Assembly: GCF_003697345.1 (NCBI RefSeq)
Contig: NZ_RFLY01000008.1
Location: 94,433 to 158,432 of the forward strand
DNA length: 64,000 nucleotides
Direction of reading: 5' to 3'
DNA from: Solilutibacter pythonis
GTDB lineage: Bacteria > Pseudomonadota > Gammaproteobacteria > Xanthomonadales > Xanthomonadaceae
Positions 18,294 through 27,605 of this stretch are shown here, one piece after another (position 1 is the first letter of the stretch; every line of letters begins with the position of its first letter). The notes beneath the pieces are model-generated. The model searched no databases, had not been told where the DNA came from, and saw nothing but the letters and a program-made list of their open reading frames with translations. The position numbers and the translations under genes are program-made.

Positions 18294-20612
18294 ATGCAGA
18301 TTCAACCCACGCGCCGCGTGCTGGCGCTTTCCATCCTCCTGGCCCTGTCGCCGGCAACCCATGCCGCCGAGGGAAGCGGCGCCGAAGCCGCCGCCTCGCT
18401 CGACCGCGTGACCGTGCATGGGCAACGCCTCAAAAAGCGTTCAGCCAACCAGAACGTCGAGCGGGTGGACGACAAGCGCCTGGCGGAGGAAATAGCCAAC
18501 CGGCTCGAAGACGTGATCCGCTATATCCCCGGCGTGGAGATCGTCGACATGGGCCGCTTCGGCGAGAATGGCTTCAACATCCGCGGCCTGGAAAGCGACC
18601 GGGTATCGATGAGCATCGACGGGCTGGATCTGGCCGAATCGCTGGAAACCGCGCGCGATTACGAGTTCTTCCGCGCCGGTCGCGGCGGCCCCGACATCGA
18701 CACACTGAAGCGGGTGGAGATCGTCAAAGGCGCGGACGGCATCGGCCTAGGCAGTGGCGCACTCGGCGGCGGCGTGGCCTTCGTCAGCAAGGACCCGCGC
18801 GACTACCTGGCGGCCAAAGGCAACGACACCCACCTCGGCCTCAAACTCGGCTATGCCAGCGCCAGCCGCGAGAAGATGGGCACGGCAAGCTTCGCCAACC
18901 GCGGCGGCATCGTCGAATCCATGCTGGTCCACACCCGCCGCAATGGACAGGAAACCCGTGGCTGGTACGCCGATACGCGTGCCGAAACCGGCAGTTCCCG
19001 GCGCATCCCCGACCCCGTCGACCGTGACAGCCGCAACTGGCTGGGCAAGCTGGATTTCGTGCTGAGCGAAGCGCACCGCGTCGGCATCGTCGCCGAACGC
19101 AGTCTTGGTGAAGCCCGGGTCGAAAACCTGAGCCGGGTCTCGCCCCCCGGCTATCTGCAACGCTGGGGCGACGACCGCAACCAGCGCGACCGCTACGGCC
19201 TGCGCTGGCACTGGCGGGCCGGCCATGCGCTGTTCGACACGCTGGAAGCGCAAGCCGACTGGCAAAAGACCGAAAGCACCGGCCTGACCCGCATCCTGGC
19301 CGGGCGCGGCTGCCCCGGCGGCACGGCGCCTTGCTGGCGCAGCGAAAACCGCGCCAGCCGCCAGCGGCAAAACCGCATCGCCTTCGATTTCGACAAGGCC
19401 ATCGACGGCGACGTCCGCCACCGGATCGGCTATGGCCTGGCCTGGCAGCGGCGCAAAGTGGATTTCAGCTCGATCGACACCCGCTGGCGGGCCGACGGCG
19501 GCGTGGCGAGTGTCGAGATCGACCCCTCGCAGGTGCCGGAAACCACCGTGGGTTCGTGGAATCTCTATCTGCGCGACCGCATGCGCCTCGCCGATGGCCG
19601 CTTCGGCCTGACGCTCGGCGCCCGCTACGACCGCTACGATTACACGCCGAAGACCTCGCCCACCTTCACCGACCCGTTGGGCGCGATGGTGCCGGTGCGC
19701 TTCGCCGCCCCCAGTTGGCAGACCGGGCTGGATTGGCGCATCACCGGAAACCAGACGCTGTGGCTACAGGCCGGCAGCGGTTTCCGCGCCCCGACCGTCG
19801 CCAACATGTATTCGCCGATCAGCTACAGCAACGCCACCGTGGTCGCCACCGGCGAAACCGTGCGCTACTGGACCAATGCCCCCAACCCCGACCTGAAAGC
19901 CGAAACCAGCCTGAATCTTGAACTGGGCTGGCGCTGGCAAGGCGAGATGGCGCGCTGGGGCGTGTCGGTATTCCGCGACCGTTACAGCGATTTCATCGAA
20001 GCCGTGGAAACGGTGCGCAATGCCGGCACTCAATACCAAATCTGCGATTTCCGCGGCTGCCGCGTCACCGACGGCAACCGCTATTACCGGCCCGAGAATT
20101 TCGGCCAAGTCACGGTCAAGGGCTACGAACTGGATAGCCAGGTGCGGTTCGGCACATCGTGGTCGCTGCGCATGGCCTGGTCGCAGACCCGCGGCGAACA
20201 GCGCAACGGCACGCCACTGGACAGCATCAACCCGGCGCGCGGGGTCATCGGCCTGCGCTGGAACAGCGCCGACGCGCGTTGGAGCATCGGCGGCCACCTG
20301 ACCCATGCATTGGCCAAGAAACGCCGCGACACCACCGTGCGCACCGACCCATTCACCGGCAAAGCGATGGAGCGCTTCGTAAGCCCGGCATGGACGGTGG
20401 TGGACCTGATCGCCAGTTTCCAGCCCAGCCCGCAGTGGCGGATCAATGCCGGCGTCTACAACCTGTTCGACCGCGAATACGCCACCTGGCCGCGCATCCG
20501 CATGGTCGGCCGCGGTAACTTCGCCCTGTACGGCTACGCCACCGACGAAGGCTTTGGCCGCCTGACCCAACCCGGCCGCAATGCACGGCTGAGCGTGGCC
20601 TACACGTTCTGA
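18294..20612 (+). CDS. TonB-dependent haem/haemoglobin-type outer membrane receptor
   Basis: A 772-residue receptor with a signal peptide (MQIQPTRRVLALSILLALSPATHA). The plug domain contains VTVHGQRLKKR (TonB-box region), LEDVIRYIPGVEIVD, FNIRGLESDRVSMSIDGL and KRVEIVKGADGIGLGSGALGGGV. The 22-strand barrel ends in the terminal Phe of VAYTF. The haem-receptor signatures are present: the FRAP box GSGFRAPTVANMY near residue 497, then NPDLKAETSLNLELG, the NPNL box. The usual conserved His between these boxes is not obvious, so the ligand (haem, haemoglobin or another iron carrier) is not certain. It is the third gene of the Fur-box cluster, 153 bases after the EF-hand gene and behind the hairpin. 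Confidence 0.9.
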   Translation: MQIQPTRRVLALSILLALSPATHAAEGSGAEAAASLDRVTVHGQRLKKRSANQNVERVDDKRLAEEIANRLEDVIRYIPGVEIVDMGRFGENGFNIRGLESDRVSMSIDGLDLAESLETARDYEFFRAGRGGPDIDTLKRVEIVKGADGIGLGSGALGGGVAFVSKDPRDYLAAKGNDTHLGLKLGYASASREKMGTASFANRGGIVESMLVHTRRNGQETRGWYADTRAETGSSRRIPDPVDRDSRNWLGKLDFVLSEAHRVGIVAERSLGEARVENLSRVSPPGYLQRWGDDRNQRDRYGLRWHWRAGHALFDTLEAQADWQKTESTGLTRILAGRGCPGGTAPCWRSENRASRQRQNRIAFDFDKAIDGDVRHRIGYGLAWQRRKVDFSSIDTRWRADGGVASVEIDPSQVPETTVGSWNLYLRDRMRLADGRFGLTLGARYDRYDYTPKTSPTFTDPLGAMVPVRFAAPSWQTGLDWRITGNQTLWLQAGSGFRAPTVANMYSPISYSNATVVATGETVRYWTNAPNPDLKAETSLNLELGWRWQGEMARWGVSVFRDRYSDFIEAVETVRNAGTQYQICDFRGCRVTDGNRYYRPENFGQVTVKGYELDSQVRFGTSWSLRMAWSQTRGEQRNGTPLDSINPARGVIGLRWNSADARWSIGGHLTHALAKKRRDTTVRTDPFTGKAMERFVSPAWTVVDLIASFQPSPQWRINAGVYNLFDREYATWPRIRMVGRGNFALYGYATDEGFGRLTQPGRNARLSVAYTF

Positions 20613-20629
20613 AACAAACGCCGGAAAAC

Positions 20630-20655
20630 GGAACGGACGCCGAGGCGTCCGTTCC
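20630..20655. terminator. Bidirectional terminator-like palindrome after TonB receptor
   Basis: GGAACGGACGCC, GA, GGCGTCCGTTCC: perfect 12-base arms, between the convergent receptor gene and bamC-like gene. Read on the minus strand it is followed by GTTTTCC. Its nine-base core is identical to the palindrome at 16219-16238. Confidence 0.7.
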
Positions 20656-20688
20656 ACTTGCCATCGATTGACCTGCCTAAAAGCGGGA

Positions 20689-21210
20689 TCAGCGACCGCC
20701 GAGCGCGGTCTTGAGTTGGCCCATCAACGCGGTGGCGGCATCGCCGGTTTCCGGCAGGCCGCGCGGGTCGACCGCCGACACCTGGACGCCCTCGCCGCTC
20801 TGGGTCGCACGCACCAGGAAATTGACGCCCTGATAGGCCACGTCGTAGCTGCCGAGCAGTTGGGCGCGGCTGGTGATGGCCAGGCCGGGAACGGCGCCCA
20901 ACGCCTCGCCGAGGCGGTTGTAGACGGCATCGCGATCGCCGGCAACGTTGAAACTGGAACCGGCCGGCACCGCGGCGGCGGCGCGCGGTGCCGCCTGCGA
21001 GGCCATCACGCCCCCCGCCTGCCCGGGCAGCGCCATCGCACCGCTGGTGTCGGGACGATCCATTTCCGGCGGCAATTCCAGCGGGCGGGCTTCGCCACTC
21101 AACTTGTAGGCTTCGTTGTCCTTGCGGAACCGGCTGCACCCGGTGGTGAGCACCACGACGACGGCGAGACTGGCAAGGATGGCGGCGCGGCCGGGGGAAG
21201 CGATACGCAT
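20689..21210 (-). CDS. bamC: BamC-like outer membrane lipoprotein
   Basis: A 173-residue lipoprotein. The signal peptide MRIASPGRAAILASLAVVVVL ends in the lipobox LTTGC. The segment after it, YKLSGEARPLELPPEMDRP, resembles the unstructured N-terminal stretch of BamC (NlpB) that binds BamD, and the rest matches one helix-grip domain (VYNRLGEALGAVPGLAI, YDVAYQGVNFLV). It is shorter than E. coli BamC (344 aa). Position directly after dapA is the E. coli dapA-bamC order. Likely part of the Bam complex; the short length leaves some doubt. Confidence 0.75.
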   Translation of the reverse strand: MRIASPGRAAILASLAVVVVLTTGCSRFRKDNEAYKLSGEARPLELPPEMDRPDTSGAMALPGQAGGVMASQAAPRAAAAVPAGSSFNVAGDRDAVYNRLGEALGAVPGLAITSRAQLLGSYDVAYQGVNFLVRATQSGEGVQVSAVDPRGLPETGDAATALMGQLKTALGGR

Positions 21211-21232
21211 GGGATTCTCCAGGTGGGATTCG

Positions 21233-22180
21233 TCAGGCCGCGCGGCGGCATTCGTGTTCGAGGGCAAGGATAGCCGCCGCCGCCGGTTCCAGCCGGCCGG
21301 CATTGGCCTCCGAAAGCGGGGTCAACGGCAGGCGCAATCCTTCGCCGATGCCGAAGCGGCGCAGCAACGCCTTCACCGGGATCGGGTTCGGCTCGCAGCT
21401 CATGAAGTCGTACAGGGGGCGCAGGGTGGCATCGTGGGCAGTGGCCGCCTCGGCCTCGCCGGCGCGGGCGAGATCGCAAAGCCGGCGAAAGGACGCGGGC
21501 AGCACGTTGGAGGCCACCGAGATCACGCCATCGGCGCCGGACAGCAGGGCGCGACAGGCGGTGGGATCGTCGCCGGACAGCACCGCGAAGCCCGGCCCCT
21601 TGAGCCGCAACAAAGCCGCCATCCGCTCGGGCGCGGCGACCGCTTCCTTGATGCCGATGATGGCCGCATGGCCGGCCAGTCGCGCCACGGTCTCCGGCCG
21701 CATGTCGCTGCCGGTGCGGCCGGGGACGTTGTAGAGCAGCACCGGCAGGCCGCCCTGGTCGGCGACCGCGAGATAATGGGCGAGCAGTCCGGCCTGGGTC
21801 GGGCGCACGTAGGGCGGCGTCACCACCAACGCGGCATCGGCGCCAAGCGCGGCGGCGCGGCGGGTCAGGGCGATGGTCTTGGCGGTGTTAGACAGCCCGG
21901 TGCCGGCCAGTACCGGCACGCGCCCGCCCACCCGCGCCACGGCTCGCCGCAGCAGTTCTTCGTATTCGGCATCGTCGAGCGCGGCGGCCTCGCCGGTGGA
22001 ACCGGCCACCACCAGCGCCTCGGTGCCGCCGTCGAGCTGGGTGTCGACCAGCCGCGACCAGGCATCGAAATCGACCTCGCCCCGGGCGTCGAACGGCGTG
22101 GCGAGCGCGGTGATGCTGCCGGTGATGCGCGGTGCGGAATCAGCCAAGATCGGAGCCTGCGAATGGGAAACGGCGCGCAT
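21233..22180 (-). CDS. dapA: 4-hydroxy-tetrahydrodipicolinate synthase
   Basis: Condenses pyruvate with aspartate semialdehyde in lysine and diaminopimelate synthesis. The aldolase landmarks are [49 protein letters not shown], the [10 protein letters not shown] tyrosine region and the Schiff-base Lys in IIGIKEAVA. The ATG at 22180 (315 aa) is preferred over one eight codons upstream; neither has a strong ribosome-binding site. It diverges from gcvR. Confidence 0.94.
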   Translation of the reverse strand: MRAVSHSQAPILADSAPRITGSITALATPFDARGEVDFDAWSRLVDTQLDGGTEALVVAGSTGEAAALDDAEYEELLRRAVARVGGRVPVLAGTGLSNTAKTIALTRRAAALGADAALVVTPPYVRPTQAGLLAHYLAVADQGGLPVLLYNVPGRTGSDMRPETVARLAGHAAIIGIKEAVAAPERMAALLRLKGPGFAVLSGDDPTACRALLSGADGVISVASNVLPASFRRLCDLARAGEAEAATAHDATLRPLYDFMSCEPNPIPVKALLRRFGIGEGLRLPLTPLSEANAGRLEPAAAAILALEHECRRAA

Positions 22181-22299
22181 GGCGCCAACGAAATGCCCCC
22201 GCATGTTACTTGCGGGCTGAAATCACCGGCAAGTATCCTGCACCGAGGCGCCGGCCTTCCGCCGGCCTCTGTTCAGGCCCACCGGCCTTGGAAGCTGTC

Positions 22300-22860
22300 T
22301 TGAACGATCAATCCCCGCGCCCCGCGCAGAACGAAAACCACCTCTTCATCAGCGCCTACAGCACCCACCCGCAGTCGCCGCTGCTCGCCATCACCCGCCG
22401 CATCGCCGATTCGGGCTGCAACCTGGTCGATGCCCGTCTCACCACCGTCGGCCGCGACGTCTCGGTCGCGGCGCTGGCCTCCGGCCCCTGGGACGCCGTG
22501 GCCAAGCTCGAATCCGCGCTGGAGCGGCTCGCGCGGGACGAATCCTTCCGCATCGTCCATTACCGCACCGGGCCAAAGCCGCTGCAATCCAACCTGATCC
22601 CCTACATCGTCGAGGTGGTGGCGGCCGACAAGGCCGGCATCCTCTACCAGTTGGCCGAGTTCTTCAACCAGCAGGGCATCACCGTCGAGACCCTGCACAG
22701 TTCGCGCTACAAGGCGATGCAAACCGGCGCCGAGATGTTCACCGCCCAAGTGACCATCGGCGTGCCGGCGGACATGCACATCGCCGCGCTGCGCGACGAC
22801 TTCCTCGATTTCTGCGACCACCTCAACCTCGACGCCATCATGGACCCGATGAAGTTCTGA
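22300..22860 (+). CDS. gcvR: Glycine cleavage system repressor GcvR (tandem ACT domains)
   Basis: In E. coli GcvR binds GcvA and blocks activation of the gcv operon when glycine is low. This 186-residue protein has two ACT domains: LFISAYSTHPQSPLLAITRRIADSGCNLVDARL and, after NLIPYIVEVVAADKAGILYQLAEFFNQQGITVETL, a second. A TTG start at 22300 is supported by GGAAG five bases upstream and by the lack of any nearer ATG or GTG. It sits between dapA and bcp as in E. coli. A riboswitch-controlled gcvP lies 38 kb away in the same window. Confidence 0.9.
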   Translation: MNDQSPRPAQNENHLFISAYSTHPQSPLLAITRRIADSGCNLVDARLTTVGRDVSVAALASGPWDAVAKLESALERLARDESFRIVHYRTGPKPLQSNLIPYIVEVVAADKAGILYQLAEFFNQQGITVETLHSSRYKAMQTGAEMFTAQVTIGVPADMHIAALRDDFLDFCDHLNLDAIMDPMKF

Positions 22861-22862
22861 CC

Positions 22863-23345
22863 ATGACCCAGCAAACCAAGCCCATCGATCGATCCACGCT
22901 GCAACTGCCACTCGCGCTCGGCAGCGGTGAAACCACTACGTTGGCCGACCACGCCGGCCATTGGCTGGTGCTGTATTTCTATCCGAAGGACAACACGCCG
23001 GGCTGCACCACCGAGGGCCGCGACTTCAACGCCCTGCTGCCAGCGTTCGAGAAACTCGATGCCAGGGTGCTGGGCGTATCGAAGGATTCCGTGCGTACCC
23101 ATGCCAACTTCGCGACCAAGCAGGGCTTCGGCTTCGACCTGGTCAGCGACCGCGAGGAAACACTCTGCCGCGCCTTCGGCGTGATCCAGATGAAGAAAAA
23201 CTACGGCCGCGAATACGAAGGCATCGTCCGCAGCACGTTTCTCATCGATCCGCAAAGCCGCATCGCCCAGAGCTGGCAGCCGGTCAAGGTGCCGGGCCAT
23301 GCCGAGGCGGTGCTCGCGGCGTTGAAGGCGGCCCAATCGAAGTGA
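22863..23345 (+). CDS. bcp: Thiol peroxidase Bcp (PrxQ type)
   Basis: Cytoplasmic peroxiredoxin reducing hydroperoxides with thioredoxin. The peroxidatic site is FYPKDNTPGCTTEG with the catalytic Cys. The Ser/Thr found in place of a second nearby Cys means the classical CxxxxC resolving cysteine is absent here. VLGVSKDSVRTHANFATKQGFGFDLVSD and GIVRSTFLIDP are family motifs. It is 160 residues and begins two bases after gcvR, so the two are one operon. Confidence 0.95.
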   Translation: MTQQTKPIDRSTLQLPLALGSGETTTLADHAGHWLVLYFYPKDNTPGCTTEGRDFNALLPAFEKLDARVLGVSKDSVRTHANFATKQGFGFDLVSDREETLCRAFGVIQMKKNYGREYEGIVRSTFLIDPQSRIAQSWQPVKVPGHAEAVLAALKAAQSK

Positions 23346-23366
23346 TCCCCGCGACCGCGCGCCGCC

Positions 23367-23407
23367 AACGCCGCCACCCGGCCCCGCCGGCGGGCGGCGT
23401 TTTCGTT
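23367..23407 (+). terminator. Intrinsic terminator after bcp
   Basis: AACGCCGCC (23367-23375) pairs with GGCGGCGTT (23393-23401) over a GC-rich inner segment, followed by TTCGTTT. It separates gcvR-bcp from the PhoH gene. Confidence 0.7.
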
Positions 23408-23433
23408 TCCACCCTCGAAAGGAAAACCGCCGC

Positions 23434-24834
23434 ATGACCCACGGCAAGCGCCTGTACGTGCTCGACACCAACGTGCTGATGCACGACCCGACCGCCCTGT
23501 TCAAATTCGAGGAACACGACATCTTCCTGCCGATGCAGGTGATCGAGGAACTGGACAACGGCAAGAAAGGCGCCAGCGAGGCCGCCCGCAACGCGCGCCA
23601 GGTCAGCCGCTTCATCAACGAACTGATCGAAGACGAGGGCACCGACAAGATCGCCACCGGCCTGACCCTGCGCCCGCCCGGCGGCCTGCAACTGCGCAGT
23701 GAAGCCGCGCGCGGCGTACTGCGCTTCCAGACCGCCGGCTTCGGCGGCGGCGAGGCGCTGGGCGCGGCGATGCCTGACAACCACATCCTGGCCGCGATCC
23801 TGGCGCTGAAAGCGAACAGCGCGCACGAGGTGGTGTTGGTCTCCAAGGACATCAACCTGCGGATCAAGGCGGCGATCGCCGGCATCGCCAGCGAGGACTA
23901 CGAGAACGACCGCGCGCTGGACGATTTCAGCCTGCTCTACACCGGCGCGCTGGCCCTGCCGGAGGATTTCTGGCAGCGCTCGGGCAAGGAGCTGAAGTCG
24001 TGGACCGACAAGGGCCGCACCTATTACGAGGTGAAGGCGGAAGCCGGCAACGACTGGCATCCCAACCAGTTTCTCTACCTGCCCGGCGACGAGCAAAGCG
24101 AGTTCCGCGTGGTCTCGGTCGACGGCGACAAGGCGGTATTGCAGATCGTCGACGACTACCGCGGCCAGCAACACGCGGTCTGGGGCATCACCGCGAAGAA
24201 CCGCGAACAGAACTTCGCGCTCAACGCGCTGATGGACCCGGAGATCGATTTCGTCACCCTGCTCGGCACCGCCGGCACCGGCAAGACCCTGCTGACGCTG
24301 GCCGCCGGCCTCGCCCAGACCATGGACGCGCAGCGCTACCGCGAGATCATCATGACCCGCGCCACGGTGAGCGTGGGCGAGGATATCGGCTTCCTGCCCG
24401 GCACCGAGGAAGAGAAGATGACCCCGTGGATGGGCGCGCTGACCGACAACCTGGAAGTACTGATGCCCAATACCAACAAGGGCGCGGCCAGTTGGGAACG
24501 GGCGGCGACCAACGACCTCATGGCCAGCCGCATCAAGATCCGCTCGATGAACTTCATGCGCGGGCGCACCTTCCTTTCCCGTTACGTGATCCTCGACGAA
24601 GCGCAGAACCTGACGCCCAAGCAGATGAAGACGCTGGTGACGCGCGCCGGCCCCGGTACCAAAATCGTCTGCCTGGGCAACGTCGAGCAGATCGATACGC
24701 CGTATCTCACCGAAACCACTTCGGGCCTCACCTACGTGGTCGACCGCTTCAAGGGTTGGGCGCATTCGGCGCACGTCACCCTGCGTCGCGGCGAACGCTC
24801 GCGGCTGGCCGATCACGCTTCGGAAGTGCTGTGA
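23434..24834 (+). CDS. PIN-PhoH fusion ATPase (YlaK/PhoH2 type)
   Basis: A 466-residue protein with an N-terminal PIN nuclease domain (LYVLDTNVLMHDP, EELDNGKKG, AMPDNHILAAILALK, DINLRIKA) and a C-terminal PhoH helicase/ATPase domain. The ATPase shows the Walker A loop GTAGTGKTLL near residue 278, FLPGTEEEKMTPWMGALTDN, and Walker B YVILDEAQNLTPKQMKTLVTRAG. PhoH2 proteins are RNA-unwinding ribonucleases. The catalytic acidic residues of the PIN domain (Asp in LDTN, Glu in EELDN, Asp in PDNH) are present, so it is probably active. The next gene starts on its stop codon. Confidence 0.92.
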   Translation: MTHGKRLYVLDTNVLMHDPTALFKFEEHDIFLPMQVIEELDNGKKGASEAARNARQVSRFINELIEDEGTDKIATGLTLRPPGGLQLRSEAARGVLRFQTAGFGGGEALGAAMPDNHILAAILALKANSAHEVVLVSKDINLRIKAAIAGIASEDYENDRALDDFSLLYTGALALPEDFWQRSGKELKSWTDKGRTYYEVKAEAGNDWHPNQFLYLPGDEQSEFRVVSVDGDKAVLQIVDDYRGQQHAVWGITAKNREQNFALNALMDPEIDFVTLLGTAGTGKTLLTLAAGLAQTMDAQRYREIIMTRATVSVGEDIGFLPGTEEEKMTPWMGALTDNLEVLMPNTNKGAASWERAATNDLMASRIKIRSMNFMRGRTFLSRYVILDEAQNLTPKQMKTLVTRAGPGTKIVCLGNVEQIDTPYLTETTSGLTYVVDRFKGWAHSAHVTLRRGERSRLADHASEVL

Positions 24835-25109
24835 TGGCCGCGCGCGCCACCACCGCCGATAAAGCATTCCTCGGGCTTTTCATCCTCTTCGCCGTGATCC
24901 GCGGCGCCGAATTCTTCACTGGCGGACACCCCCTCCACGCCGCGCTCGGCGCACTTGGCTTCGGCCTGATGGCCTTCGGCACCTGGAACCGCGCCTTCGC
25001 GCCACTGACCGAGGCCAACCTGCCGACGCGACGGCGGCATGCGCAGATCGGCACCTACGGCGGCATGGCGATGGTGCTGGCCTCGCTGGCGATGAAGTGG
25101 ATGGGATGA
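24834..25109 (+). CDS. Small two-helix membrane protein of unknown function
   Basis: A 91-residue protein whose ATG shares a base with the PhoH stop (TGATG), so the two are probably co-translated. Two hydrophobic stretches are seen, FLGLFILFAVIRGAEFF and LHAALGALGFGLMAFGTW, and a third near the C-terminus (GGMAMVLASLAM). I do not recognise the family. The start is supported by the overlap; upstream codons are read in the PhoH gene. Confidence 0.65.
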   Translation: MAARATTADKAFLGLFILFAVIRGAEFFTGGHPLHAALGALGFGLMAFGTWNRAFAPLTEANLPTRRRHAQIGTYGGMAMVLASLAMKWMG

Positions 25110-25122
25110 GCGCAAGGGTGCC

Positions 25123-25792
25123 ATGAAGCAACGCGCCGGCCTGCCCGCCTGGGTCATCCTCGGCGCCTGCGCGCTGGCCTGCATCGCCGGCATGGTCAAC
25201 GTGACCGGCTACATGGGCTTCGAGCACCAGGGCATCACCCACCTCACCGGGACCACCACGCTGCTCGGCGAAGCGCTCTCGGGCGGAAACTGGCACGCCA
25301 GCCTGCAACTGCTGGCGATGATCCTGGCCTTCGTACTTGGCGCGGTGGTCAGCGGAGCGATCATCCAGGACGTGCAACTGCGCCTGCGCCGCCGCTACGG
25401 CGTGGCGCTGGCGCTGGAATCGGCGCTGCTGTTCGCCGCCGCCGCGCTGTTCAAGGACGGCAGCCTGGCCGGGCCGCTGCTGGCGGCGGCGGCCTGCGGC
25501 CTGCAAAACGCCATCGCCACCACCTACAGCGGCGCACTGGTGCGCACCACGCACCTGTCCGGGCTGTTCACCGATCTCGGCATCGCCATCGGCCACGCCC
25601 TACGCGGGCGGCCGTGGGAATTCTCCCGCATCCAGCTCTCGATACTGACCATCGGTGCATTCGCCTTCGGCTGCATCGTCGGCGCCCTCCTGTTCCGCCG
25701 TTTCTCCTACGATGCGCTCTACGTCCCGGCCACCTGGACCGGCGTGGTCGGCATCGGCTACGCGCTCTACCACCACCATCGTTTCAGCCGCC

Positions 25793-25818
<26 letters not shown>
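25123..25818 (+). CDS. YoaK/DUF1275 family membrane protein
   Basis: A 231-residue integral membrane protein with about six helices. Family features are [30 protein letters not shown] near the start, then [50 protein letters not shown], typical of DUF1275. Possibly a transporter; no substrate is known. It begins 13 bases after the small membrane protein and overlaps thiD by 26 bases if thiD starts at its first ATG. Confidence 0.88.
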
Positions 25819-26613
<795 letters not shown>

Positions 26614-26617
<4 letters not shown>

Positions 26618-27459
26618 ACATCGACACGCGCGAAACCCCACTCGACAGCGCCGATGGCCACCGTTGGATACTGCGCGCGCGCATTCCGCCAGCCCCTCGC
26701 GCGGCGCTCCTCTGGTCGCCCGCGCTCGGGGTCGCCGCCCGCCACTACCCCCCCTTCGCCGACGCGCTGGCCGCACGCGGCATCGCCACGTTCCTGCACG
26801 AATGGCGCGGCCACGGCAGCAGTTCCGTGCGCGCCGGCCACGATATGGACTGGGCCTACCGCGAACTGCTGGAACAAGACCTGCCGGTGAGCCAGGCATC
26901 CGTGCGCGCGACCCTGCCCGGGCTGCCGCTGATCCTTGGCGGCCACAGCCTGGGCGGCCAGATCTCGGCCTGCCGGCTGGCACTGGCGCCGGACAGCGCC
27001 AGCCGCCTCTGGCTGATCGGCAGCGGCGCACCGTTTCCGGCCGCCTTCGGCTTGCGGCTGCGCCTGCTGCTGCCGCTGGCCTTCCGCCTCACCCCCTGGC
27101 TGGCCAAGCGCTTCGGCGCCCTGCCGGGAAGACGGATCGGCTTCGGCGGCCGCGAGGCCCACGGCGTGATGCGCGACTGGGCCGGCACCGGCCGCGCCAG
27201 CGCTTATCGCATCGCAAGCCTCGGCCGCGATCTCACCCCCGTGATGCCGCGCGTGCAAGCGCCAATCGACGCCGTGGTGCTGGAACACGACTGGTACGCG
27301 CCGGAAAACTCTCTGCGCGCCCTCACCGGCCACCTCGGCGGCCGGCTGCGCGTTCACCACCTGGGCGATGCCGAACTGCCCGGCCATGCCGACCATTTCC
27401 GCTGGATGCGGACCCCGGAGGCCGTCGCGAAAGCGCTGGCCGAGAGCTTGCCGTATTGA
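26614..27459 (+). CDS. Alpha/beta hydrolase
   Basis: A 281-residue alpha/beta-fold hydrolase. The nucleophile elbow is GGHSLGGQ, the HEWRGHGSS segment lies before it, and a likely catalytic His is in PGHADHFRWM near the end. A TTG start at 26614 overlaps the thiD stop (TTGA); no ATG fits before the conserved fold begins. The substrate cannot be told; the family often covers serine esterases or lipases. The last gene before tRNA-Arg. Confidence 0.78.
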
Positions 27460-27482
27460 TGCCGGCCCTCGCCCACGCATGC

Positions 27483-27488
27483 GATAAT
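27483..27488 (+). promoter_or_regulatory. Putative -10 box of tRNA-Arg
   Basis: GATAAT lies ten bases before the tRNA. The best -35 candidate, TTGATG at 27456-27461, has a 21-base spacer, longer than optimal. Confidence 0.4.
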
Positions 27489-27498
27489 CGGCCGGCTT

Positions 27499-27575
27499 GC
27501 CCCCGTAGCTCAGCTGGATAGAGCGTCCCCCTCCTAAGGGGAAGGTCGTGCGTTCGAATCGCGCCGGGGGCGCCA
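27499..27575 (+). tRNA. tRNA-Arg (anticodon CCT)
   Basis: Acceptor stem GCCCCCG pairs with CGGGGGC. The D arm contains TAGCTCAGCTGGATAGAGC. The anticodon stem-loop TCCCC, CTCCTAA, GGGGA carries anticodon CCT. The T arm contains GTTCGAATC, and discriminator G plus encoded CCA close the molecule, 77 bases in all. It reads the rare AGG codon. Confidence 0.96.
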
Positions 27576-27605
27576 TCTCTTTCGTATCCCCCCAGGAGCC
27601 CCCGC

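Noticed and set aside
23284..24867. A 527-residue minus-strand frame opposite the PIN-PhoH gene
   Set aside because: Shadow of a well-supported gene; no start signal or domain.
27499..27575. tRNA-Arg as an integration site for a mobile element
   Set aside because: No integrase, no second copy of the tRNA 3' end was found in the window, and ordinary metabolic genes follow.
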